Source: Beroe ovata (Eukaryota > Ctenophora > Nuda > Beroida > Beroidae). Taken from it: a stretch of 64,000 nt of DNA. A program made the position numbers and the translations under genes. A model generated the notes under the pieces. It made no database searches and was not told where the DNA came from. It saw nothing but the letters and a program-made list of their open reading frames with translations. Of this stretch, positions 49,882 to 58,673 are shown in pieces. How positions within the stretch are numbered: position 1 is the first letter of the stretch; each line of letters opens with the position of its first letter. The stretch covers positions 273,526-337,525 of the forward strand of contig CAMPET010000018.1 in the NCBI GenBank assembly GCA_946803715.1, in the 5' to 3' direction.

Positions 49882-51189
49882 CTACCCAGAGTTATTAGTC
49901 CAGAAAGTAACAGTACTATCGCAACACCCGGCCATCATGACGCCACTCTTGTAATCGACACAAGAAGCCGAGTTGCCCAAACTGAAGGAATTCCATTCTA
50001 CCGCATTGAAATTCGGCGAGAAAATCTTGACAGTCCCATCTTTGCATGCAGTCACTGTCGCACCCAGAGTATGTGTCATGTCAAGGATTGGATCCGAATG
50101 TCCCGTGTGGAATTTGTTAACGATCTTCATCTCCTCGCTGAAACACTTCACATACCCATCATACCCAGCAACCCAGAGGTATGGCTCCATAAACTGTATC
50201 GCTGATGAGATCCGTTCCATTTTGATCCGTTTCAGCAGTTTTCCCCCTCTCCGATCATAACAAGTTAGGGCGTGGTCCTCCCCCGTGCTCCAGATATAGT
50301 TGTCAGATGAAGTGACACTGAGAACTGGCTTGGTGTGATGACGTAGTGACCACGCCCCAACCCCACTCCTCACATCAAAACCACACACAAACTTAGAATA
50401 GGTGCCGTATATGAGGAAGTTTTGTTCGTATCTGGTACACAGGACGGCTGAGTGTGCCGGTAACCTGGTCACCAACTCCATTTCACCACGTCCCAACTCG
50501 TAGAAATGGACGAAACTGTCCCACGATCCTGAACAGACCCTCGTGCTGTGTCCATCCTCCTGATCCACTGTCCATATCCACCCATTGTGATCAGTGTTGG
50601 TGTTTGCCACGCAATCACCACCAGCAGTCGACAGGAGGGTCAGATCGTAGATACAGATGGTTTTGTCCCGAGACCCGGATATGGCGGTGTTGGCAGCAGG
50701 CCCGGACAGGATCTTCACACAGTGTATGTCACCGTAGTGATTGGAGGACGAGCGATGCTGGGTGATAGAGTGGTGGTAACGAGACAGTGATTTCCCACAC
50801 TCCAACTCATACACTGATCGTATGATCCCTGCCTTCATCATGTTATCCATCTCAACATCGCTTACTTTGAGCATGCCCGATCTGGTACTACTGAGACAAC
50901 TGCCGAGTCTCATATCCCAGAAATCGGGGGAAGAGAGGAAATCGTAGAAATAACGTGACACAAATTTAACCTCCTTCATCAGCCATGGCACTCCAATGTA
51001 TTGGAGGATGGAAAACATAATTTCGGGAGGAAGGTTCTGCACTCCCGTTAGAGTGGATGATCGATTCCTTAACGATATCTTTCGGGGTCTGATTGATATT
51101 TCCTGGAAACTAACGGTAGTTTCCTGCTCAATGTCACTTTCATCACTGGAGAACTCGATGTTATCTTCCTCAACGTTGGATGCTGCCAT
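49882..51189 (-). CDS. F-box and WD40-repeat protein (FBXW9-like), intronless
   Basis: A 435-residue frame. An acidic N terminus (about 1-50) is followed by an F-box (LPPEIMFSILQYIGVPWLM, about 54-95). From about 150 come degenerate WD40 blades: ISGSRDKTICIYDL, CSGSWDSFVHFYEL, STGEDHALTCYD, TACKDGTVKIFS and AGCCDSTVTFWTN. F-box proteins link substrates, here held by the propeller, to SCF (SKP1-CUL1) ubiquitin ligases. Single F-box, overall length and blade wording resemble FBXW9, but I have not aligned it, so no symbol is given. It is uninterrupted by introns. A TTCAG 3' splice consensus ends only 3 nt before the ATG (51195-51193). Confidence 0.85.
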   Translation of the reverse strand: MAASNVEEDNIEFSSDESDIEQETTVSFQEISIRPRKISLRNRSSTLTGVQNLPPEIMFSILQYIGVPWLMKEVKFVSRYFYDFLSSPDFWDMRLGSCLSSTRSGMLKVSDVEMDNMMKAGIIRSVYELECGKSLSRYHHSITQHRSSSNHYGDIHCVKILSGPAANTAISGSRDKTICIYDLTLLSTAGGDCVANTNTDHNGWIWTVDQEDGHSTRVCSGSWDSFVHFYELGRGEMELVTRLPAHSAVLCTRYEQNFLIYGTYSKFVCGFDVRSGVGAWSLRHHTKPVLSVTSSDNYIWSTGEDHALTCYDRRGGKLLKRIKMERISSAIQFMEPYLWVAGYDGYVKCFSEEMKIVNKFHTGHSDPILDMTHTLGATVTACKDGTVKIFSPNFNAVEWNSFSLGNSASCVDYKSGVMMAGCCDSTVTFWTNNSG

Positions 51190-51429
51190 ATCCTGAATTA
51201 ATAGAAGTCCTGATTGGTTAATGATTTAGAAGAGAAGGTACAAAGGTTTTTAAAGTGATATTGATACGTAGTCAAAGTTATACATCAATGGCACAAACAG
51301 TTGAGAGCTAGTCAAAAATGAAGCATGTATTAATATGTACATGAATTATTATATTTGGAGGTTTGAAGATGTAACGTTAGTACTAAGTTACTGTTAGTAG
51401 TGTGGTTACTGGGAGCAGCCCCAATTACG

Positions 51430-51541
51430 ATGAGAGATAGTTTGTTAATTCTCTTTTGACTCTGTTAACAAGTGATCGCAATTAAAAGACGCATTTTCAT
51501 TTGGTAACAGAGTCAAAAGAGAATAAACCAACTATCTTTCA
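51430..51541. mobile_element. MITE-like hairpin element
   Basis: Left arm ATGAGAGATAGTTTGTTAAT...TTTTGACTCTGTTA is the inverted complement of right arm TAACAGAGTCAAAAGAGAAT...AACTATCTTTCAT, about 40 bp each around a ~30-bp loop. A partial copy (right arm and part of the loop) recurs at about 59441-59515. It has no coding capacity. Confidence 0.75.
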
Positions 51542-52814
51542 TCGTAACTCATGCGACTGTTATTCAATCGTCCAATTAAACTATGTAGCCCCAACTAGAT
51601 CAAAAACCTGTACGTCTATACAACACCCCAGAAAAGGAATCCGGGTAACCACTATAGTTCCCTATAGTTAAAATCCAAAATTCCACCAGAAACTCTTATA
51701 AGATGGTGACATAGGTAGGTACAAGAATTTACTTCTGTCTTCTTTTTTACAAATCTAAGATGCAAATTGCAATGCACTCCTTTTGGACCCAATTAATATG
51801 CAAACATAACAGTAATCAGCAAACTGTACAACCACTGTTTACCAGTCCTCTGTCATGGTAGAAATAAATTCTATATTTGCCAGTTTTCAATAGGCAATAG
51901 TCAATAGACAACTCAAGAAACTCTTGAAAGAAACTCATGAAAGTTTTTTAATTCCATGGACCATATTATCCAAATTTTTCATTCAATAGCTCTACCATAT
52001 CCCAGAGCAGAGGTAAAGGTATGTAGGGCCCTGAAACCAGGGGGCTTAAGTTGATATTATTAATGAAATCAGTCAAATCTTTTCGAATTTGTGGGGCACA
52101 TCTTTCCAGATAGATAAAAATACAAAACTTCTATTCTGACATTTCACCCTCATTTCATAAATTTGGTTCGTTTAATTATGTGCACACACATTGTAGCATT
52201 TCTCTCTTCAGCCAGTGCTGCACATTCTTGATTCACAATATCACTAGCTTGGGCAGGGAGCTGGGAGTAATCTTACAACCCACGAAACAAGAGGTTTTCA
52301 GTGAATTAAGTTCCATTGTTTCTATAAAGTATGTTTCAGTTGAATAACAACTAAGAATTGCGGCTAAGGATTGAGATCATGGGCCCTATCCTTAGCTGCA
52401 ATCTCAAGTGCATGTTACATGCCCTTATTCTATTTTGTGAATGTGAACTGGAAGGTCTAGGTCTTAGATTTTTGGTTTGGTCACAGTGACACACATTCCT
52501 GGCCTGACAAACATTGAAGCTCCCTACCCTGTTGGCCGAATTTCATACCTGGAAAAAATCACCATTGCCCAATGCTGACAGTAGGGAAAATTGCCATCAG
52601 CATGGCTAGTTATGATATGGTTATCAATTAAATGGGACACACCCACCCCCACCACAGGAATCGTCAAATGTTTCATATGCACACGAAACAGTTGGTATCA
52701 TGCAATTATGTTGTAGAATTGCCTGACTTATAGTGGTGAAGAAGAGACTCATCAAAGAGCAATTGTTGTACCCACAACAATCAGGATTGTGTGGCACCGA
52801 CACAACAGTAGGAT
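51542..52814. other. Non-coding AT-rich region
   Basis: No supported exon, RNA gene or repeat could be identified here. Confidence 0.5.
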
Positions 52815-53387
52815 TATGGCGGATCAGAAGGCTCACCCGGAATTTTATCTCTGAAAAATATAATTTGACCCTTCTGATCCACACGTGGATCACAGGGTTC
52901 ATCTTAGGTGACCCTTCTGATCCACGTGGCGCTTCTCTGGGGTCAACTCAAAAATCGGTGATCCACCAGATCCACCTTAGGCGGATCAGGAGGGTCACTC
53001 AAATCCAATTTTACCCCAGGGGAGCGCTACGTGGATCAGAAGGGTCACCTAAGGTGAACTCAGTGATCCATGTGTATGGATCAGAAGGGTCAATTCTATT
53101 TTTCCGTGTGACCCTCCTGATCCACATGTGGATCACAAGGTTCATCTTAGGTGACCCTTCTGATCCACGTGGCGCTTTTCTGGGGTCAAGTCAAAATTCG
53201 GTGATCCTCCTGATTCACCTTAGGTGGATCATGAGGGTCTCTGAAATCCAATTAGACCCCAGGGAAGCGCCACATGGATCAGAAGGGTCACTTAAGATGA
53301 ACCCTGTGATCCACGTGTGGATTAGAGGGGTCAAATTATATTTCTCAGAGATGAAATTCCGGGTGAGCCTTCTGATCCGCCATAGAA
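52815..53387. mobile_element. ~570-bp foldback element built from two palindromic units
   Basis: The ends are inverted copies of each other: ATGGCGGATCAGAAGGCTCA at the left and its complement ending GATCCGCCAT at the right. Inside, two ~240-bp units (about 52862-53100 and 53105-53340) are each palindromic and repeat TGATCCACGTGGATCA-type boxes and a GACCCTTCTGATCC motif. Both strands therefore translate into nearly the same peptide (NPVIHVWIR). This explains the open frames at 52733-53488 (+) and on the minus strand, which I do not regard as genes. Confidence 0.85.
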
Positions 53388-53733
53388 GGACGGGTAGGAA
53401 ATTAGCCCTACAATTGCCTGGCATTGCTAGGGCGCCAGGCACTTGTAGGCAAATGTTTTTCCGATTTTATTTGACCTCTTTTGCTTGATGAAATTACTTC
53501 CTACCATTGCTGGCATATTTTATTTGCCTGATGTTATCAGTACATTGTTTCTTGTTCACAAGTTTTTATCTATCAAGTAGAATGGTCATTGCATGGCGCC
53601 AACGGTATAGATGGGTAGGACCTTACAAACATCTTTACTTCAGTTCCTCGCACTGCAGCCTGGCACTTTCATCAACTCGAGGGGCGCGCGAATTTAAATA
53701 ACATGTTCAACAGCAATCGAAGGCTTTCGATTA

Positions 53734-53850
53734 AGTTGTCGGGCGATGCCAGACCGCTGATGCAAGCCGCGAAGCTTATTCTCTATCTGAGAATAAGTTT
53801 GCGCCGCGCGCGCGCAAAACGAAATTCCCGACAGGGTCTATCATCGATCG
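53734..53850 (-). repeat. GC-rich dispersed repeat, copy 2
   Basis: The reverse complement matches copy 1 at 7811-7940 block for block: GTCGATCGATGATAGACC, the CG run, GCAAACTTATTC, and GCGGCTTGCATCAGCGGTCT. The internal hairpin sequence differs. Confidence 0.75.
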
Positions 53851-53852
53851 AC

Positions 53853-53957
53853 TTGTAGGATTTCACCCTACCCTTGCTGGCGGGATTTTATCCCTGGCAA
53901 GGGGCGGATTGAAAATCGCGCGCACCGACGGTAGGGTAAAATCCTACAACGATCGAC
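53853..53957. mobile_element. MITE-like element with TTGTAGGATTT terminal inverted repeats
   Basis: Left end TTGTAGGATTTCACCCTACC pairs with right end GGTAGGGTAAAATCCTACAA with one mismatch. The body contains TTTATCCCTGGCAAGGG. It interrupts or abuts GC-rich repeat sequence on both sides. No open frame; a related degenerate copy lies at 7291-7381. Confidence 0.8.
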
Positions 53958-54064
53958 AATCGATAAAGGCGCGTGCGCACGAGAAACAGGTCAGGTAACA
54001 TTTGACAATGCCCCCCCCGCCCCGCCGCGCCCGCGCAGGCATGGGCACATGGCAAAGTGACAAG

Positions 54065-54490
54065 GATGGAAGCTCGACAATATGGTTGTCTGGTGATGCA
54101 ACACCGCTGATGCTATCCGCGAAGCGGCTTGCGTTGCGTCAGCATGCGCGCAAAACGAGATTCTTGACAGAGTCTATCATCGATTGTTTGGCGATGTTAG
54201 ACCGCTGATGCAAGTCGCGAAGCTTGAGAATAAGTTTGCGCCGAGCGCGCAAAGCGAAATTCTCGACAGCGACATCAGGTGTATCATCGATCGACATTAT
54301 GGACAAATCATCGATCGACGACAATATGAATAAACCCTAAAATGCTTGTCAGATTTTATCTGATCTGAAGGCGCGCGCGCGAGAAACAGATCAGATAAAA
54401 TGTAAAATCTGAAAATACAATGCTGGGTCCAGAATAATTTGCGCGCGCGCGCTAAATTCTTGACAGGGGCTATCAGTATTATCGATGAAG
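54065..54490 (-). repeat. GC-rich dispersed repeat, partial copies 3-5
   Basis: Further copies of the same blocks at about 54080-54175, 54185-54300 and 54430-54490 (GCTGATGCAAGTCGCGAAGC, GCGAAATTCTCGACAG, TATCATCGATCGAC). With copy 2 they form a local cluster upstream of the peptidase gene. Confidence 0.65.
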
Positions 54491-54848
54491 AAAATCGAGC
54501 GCCGAATAACGCAATTGAACACGGTCCTGAAGTTCGATCAATGAGCGCGTGTTTGAGAACAAATCTTTAACTAACCACACCTAAGCAGTTATAGTATCTA
54601 AGTTCGCTAGAAATTGTTTCCCTTTATTCTCCATTTGCTTCTTGAATGTGGCGACAAGGCGTAGGATGTCTTAATGTGCTCGAAATAATCTCCTATCTTG
54701 TGAAGCTGTCGTTTCAATTCAGATATTAATGCACCGCACTTGTGCAAACCGTGATCTCAATTCATTGTTAGATAGATAGTCTGTCACGATGAAAAATCCT
54801 GAAGGAGCATTGTGATTTACTCTTGTGTCAGCGCTAGTTGTGTCTACA

Positions 54849-56900
54849 ATGAGCTGTGTGGGAGGGAAGGTAGACGCCGTTTCAATCTGCAGGCACACTC
54901 TCAATCTTCTCGACTTATGTGGTGGCTGGATCAAGTCCTCTAATTCTGCGGATGGCGTGAAAATCAGGACTCTTTGGAAGCAGAAAGATCCAGTTGTCAC
55001 CGAGTCTGCACTTTACACCATCCGGGACTTCTATGGTACTGGTAAGGCTGGTTTATGCATACCCACATTCAAACACGGTCTGGTAAAGCAGTCGCCTGTT
55101 TGCGATGAATACGCACATCTTCATTGTTATGAAGAAAAACCCGAGAAGAAGTACTGCATCGATATTTGGAGTGATGTACAGGGATTGAAGAGACGCTACG
55201 ATATAAGTGGGCGTGATGTTCATGGGCCAGCCTATACCGACTCAGAGTTTTCCTCTCTTTCCTATTCAGAGAGCGGGAATTTCCTGGTGTACGTTGCTGA
55301 GAGAAAGACCCACAAAGGTGTGTCGTTTTACCAGGAGAACTCCAAGGAAAGCGAGAAGCGAGGCGGTGTGTTTGATTTCAGGGAATCGTGGGGTGAGCAG
55401 CTAGACTCTTGTTGCGAATCTGTTCTCTGTGTCCTGGATTTAGAGGTAGGTAGCATCCAAGTACTCCACACTCCTGACACTATGTTCTGTGCTAAACCAG
55501 CGTGGGGCGGGGACAATCTCATTTACTTTGTCGGATTAGACGTGGAAAGCCCCAAACTTGGGGCTATCTACTGTTGGAACAGGTACAGTCGACTTTACTC
55601 TTACAATTTGGCCACTGCCGAAGTGGCATGCCATACACCACACGGTAAGACCGTGGCGATGCCATCTCCTGGCCCTAATGGCATGGTGGCATTTATGATG
55701 TGTGACGGCAGCGGGCCGCATCGCAAGTACATGGAGCTCTGTATCCTGTCTCCGGATGGCAGTGTGAGAGTTGTGCCAAATTCCCTGTTTTTCGGAGCAT
55801 TGTCACCATCACCCTGGTTAGACGATAGTCATGTTGTACTAGAATCTTGTAAAGGAGTGACACAGCAGATTTACGTTGTCGATATTCACAGTGGTGATCG
55901 AGTGAACGTGATAGATGATCATCTTCAGTGTCTTATTGAGGATGAAATTTTCACATTTTCTGTTATTGATCAAGTGAAAAGTAAGTTACTGATCTCCTAC
56001 AGTCGTCCCTATCCAGTATCAGACCAGTATATACAAGGTGTGGCATATATCGACACAACAAGTGCTACAACATCACTACTAATAGCTCCATCAGTGCCCT
56101 ATTTGCCCTGTTCCTATCGTCCGAAAGTGTTCGAGAGAGATGGCCGTGAATATAATGGTATTTTAGTAGAGCCCAGCCCAGATTCCACCAATTTGGACAC
56201 TCTCTTAGTGTTTGCTCACGGTGGCCCCCATTCTATGTTCACCACTCAGTTCTACCTACAAGTATACACATTTGCCCTGCTCGGTTACAGCACACTGCTA
56301 GTGAACTACACTGGTTCACTGGGATTAGGGCCTGAGTCAGTTTACACTTTACTGGGCAATGTTGGGGATATGGATGTGAAGGATGTTCACTACGCCGCTC
56401 AACAAGTTGCTCCCAACTACAAACACGTGGCTGTGATGGGTGGCTCTCACGGTGGCTTCCTGACAGCCCACCTAATCGGACAATACCCAGATTTCTATAA
56501 AGCAGCAGCACTCCGTAACCCTGTAATAGACATTTCTACCATGTCGGGGTCCACGGATATTCCTGATTGGACGTACACGGAAGCAGGGTTAGATTACAAC
56601 CCTTCCCGACCCCCTATTCCTGACCATAACTCGGTGACAGCCATGCTCGATAAGTCTCCTATCAGATATGTTGATCAGGTGAAGTGCCCCACTCTCCTTC
56701 TCATCGGTGGAAGAGATCTCAGAGTCCCTCCCTCGCAGGGAAAGCGATATTACAGGTATCTGAAGAGCAGGGGAGTGAAGTGTGATATGAAGTTGTATCC
56801 GGATGATTGTCATAGTCTAGCTGGGGTACCTTGTACAGCAGACTGGTTACTCCAGGTTCATTACTGGTTTCAGGAGCATTTGCAAGCAGAGTTGCAGTAG
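54849..56900 (+). CDS. APEH: Acylaminoacyl-peptidase (acylamino-acid-releasing enzyme, S9C family), intronless
   Basis: A 683-residue frame from the ATG at 54849; upstream in-frame codons lack an ATG, and a 3' splice consensus ends at 54831. The N-terminal about 420 residues look like a seven-bladed propeller, with conserved pieces such as SYSESGNFLVYVAERK. The C-terminal about 250 residues are an alpha/beta hydrolase. It contains the oxyanion segment HGGPHS, the nucleophile elbow GGSHGGF, an Asp in GGRDLRVP, and a His in PDDCHSL, a complete Ser-Asp-His triad in the order of prolyl-oligopeptidase-family enzymes. APEH removes N-acylated amino acids from peptides in the cytosol; human APEH is 732 residues. 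No intron interrupts the CDS. Other S9 members are less likely because of the GGSHGG elbow and length. Confidence 0.92.
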   Translation: MSCVGGKVDAVSICRHTLNLLDLCGGWIKSSNSADGVKIRTLWKQKDPVVTESALYTIRDFYGTGKAGLCIPTFKHGLVKQSPVCDEYAHLHCYEEKPEKKYCIDIWSDVQGLKRRYDISGRDVHGPAYTDSEFSSLSYSESGNFLVYVAERKTHKGVSFYQENSKESEKRGGVFDFRESWGEQLDSCCESVLCVLDLEVGSIQVLHTPDTMFCAKPAWGGDNLIYFVGLDVESPKLGAIYCWNRYSRLYSYNLATAEVACHTPHGKTVAMPSPGPNGMVAFMMCDGSGPHRKYMELCILSPDGSVRVVPNSLFFGALSPSPWLDDSHVVLESCKGVTQQIYVVDIHSGDRVNVIDDHLQCLIEDEIFTFSVIDQVKSKLLISYSRPYPVSDQYIQGVAYIDTTSATTSLLIAPSVPYLPCSYRPKVFERDGREYNGILVEPSPDSTNLDTLLVFAHGGPHSMFTTQFYLQVYTFALLGYSTLLVNYTGSLGLGPESVYTLLGNVGDMDVKDVHYAAQQVAPNYKHVAVMGGSHGGFLTAHLIGQYPDFYKAAALRNPVIDISTMSGSTDIPDWTYTEAGLDYNPSRPPIPDHNSVTAMLDKSPIRYVDQVKCPTLLLIGGRDLRVPPSQGKRYYRYLKSRGVKCDMKLYPDDCHSLAGVPCTADWLLQVHYWFQEHLQAELQ

Positions 56901-57253
56901 TAGTAGAAATTCGGTGGGAGTCTAGTCAGTTTTAACTTGTCACGATTATAACCGTGAATCAACGCTCCCCATTCCTTTGTTTTATGTTTCGATTCATAAT
57001 TTCATTGATTTGTTCGCAAATTGTTTGGTAATACTTCAGTTTTTTACTTGCAGCATACAATGCGTAGATGTCAGACTTAGCTTTTTTCCCATTCATAATT
57101 CAATTCAATTCTTCTCTTTTATAATTTTTATATTTTATGGTCTCCTTTGGAACGGGGAACCATAAGGAGAATATGTATTTGATAGTTATGTTGTAAACCA
57201 TACAACATCCATGAAACACAACTAACTCCCCTCTCTAACCCAGTCTTAGCAAG

Positions 57254-58500
57254 ATGGTTGCCCACACTCCTCGAAACAGCACTCTTCCCGGAGGTGTTCC
57301 CAAGCTGGGACGAGCTGCAGTGTACAGGAAGAGAGCTCTCTACAAGAGGAACAAGGTGCAGACTAAGCCGACAGTCGAGGAGGCCCCCACTCACAAGACT
57401 AAGAGTATTCAGGGAGAGAAGAATGGCACCACCAGACAAGTTCCTCTCCAGAAGCAGGTGGGATCAGAGTACTGGGGTGTGGCCACTCGGGATTCTAGTC
57501 AGTCTTTTATCAAACATGACATCCCTTTTCAAATATAATCTCATTTGCGGGTCTTTTGAACATGATTTTTTCTTGCAGCCCCGTTTCTACCCAACTGAGG
57601 ACTGCAAGAAACCCCTGAATAACCGAAGGAAGGTAAAACCCACCAAGCTCCGAAGCTCTATCAGTCCTGGCACTGTGCTGATCTTGTTGGCTGGTGTACA
57701 TCGTGGTAAGAGGGTTGTCTTCCTCAAGCAGCTTCCTTCCGGACTTCTCCTCGTCACTGGTGAGTTTACACAGCGATCATTTGTACGAGGAAATTTTCGG
57801 ATTTCCGCCCTGCATGGAAAATCTGCTCTCGGCGCTCAGAACGGGGATTCAGTGTGAAATATCATGATTGATTGACATGACACACCAAGTCCCACTCCAG
57901 TGACTCTCAGTCAGTGGAAGGCGAGTTGGCATCGTCCAACATTGGCCGAAACCGTCTTGCTACCCCCTGAACCAGCCTTGCTCAGGTCCCTACAAGGTGA
58001 ACGGTGTCCCACTGAGACGAGTTGACCAGGCCTATGTGATCGCTACCTCCACCACTGTGGAGCTCCCAGCTCTGCCAGAAACCCTCACTGATGCTCTGTT
58101 CAAGAGGAAGCCCAAGCCAACCAAGAACGAGAAGGATATGTTCGTTGAGAACACCACCGAGGTAATAATAATCGAACACGTCGAAATGAAAAGTGCCGTG
58201 CTCAGAGTTCAGACACTCGTCGCGATGTTATGAAAAATTCACCTCGTGTTGGCCCATCCTCGACTATCCTTGTATTCCCCTCCCTCCTTTATCCCTCCTT
58301 AATCGTATATTTTCTAACGTATCTCCTACCATCGTTTCTCTCCCCAGGAACCCAAGATATCCGCCGAGAGGATTGCTCTGCAGAAGGAAGTGGACGCTCT
58401 CGTTGTCCCAGCGGTCAAGAAGGTCGATATGCTGCAGTCGTACTTGCGAAGTCGATTCACACTGAAGAAGGGACAGTTCCCTCATGAGATGAAATTCTAA
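57254..58500 (+). CDS. RPL6: 60S ribosomal protein L6 (eL6)
   Basis: Four exons, phases matched: 57254-57457, 57579-57759, 57986-58161, 58348-58500, giving 237 residues. Basic N terminus, then [38 protein letters not shown] and [16 protein letters not shown], which are near-invariant eL6 segments, followed by [14 protein letters not shown] and the family's C-terminal FPHEMKF. It is a large-subunit surface protein. It is shorter than human RPL6 because the Lys/Ala-rich N-terminal extension is reduced, as is usual in invertebrates. A 3' splice consensus (CCCAG, 57243) ends 10 nt before the ATG. Start of the next gene lies only 173 bp beyond its stop. Confidence 0.96.
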
Positions 58501-58673
58501 GTGTTCACTGTTCATAGAATTTTTTATTTATCGAAGAAATGTGTATTACTTTGTGTTGTTTCAATCCATAGAGCCACAAAAACCCTTAAGATTAATGAGA
58601 GATTCAAATCTAACTTCATCTGTGTCCTATCAAACGGGTTGAAATATTGAACCCAATTTCTCTATAGCTGGGG

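Noticed and set aside
52733-53488. 251-residue plus-strand open frame and matching minus-strand frames
   Set aside because: They are translations of the palindromic foldback element; both strands give the same peptide and there is no domain.
57760-57985. Possible C/D-box snoRNA in an RPL6 intron (ATGATTGA ... CTGA)
   Set aside because: C box is imperfect, no terminal stem, and no guide complementarity could be shown.
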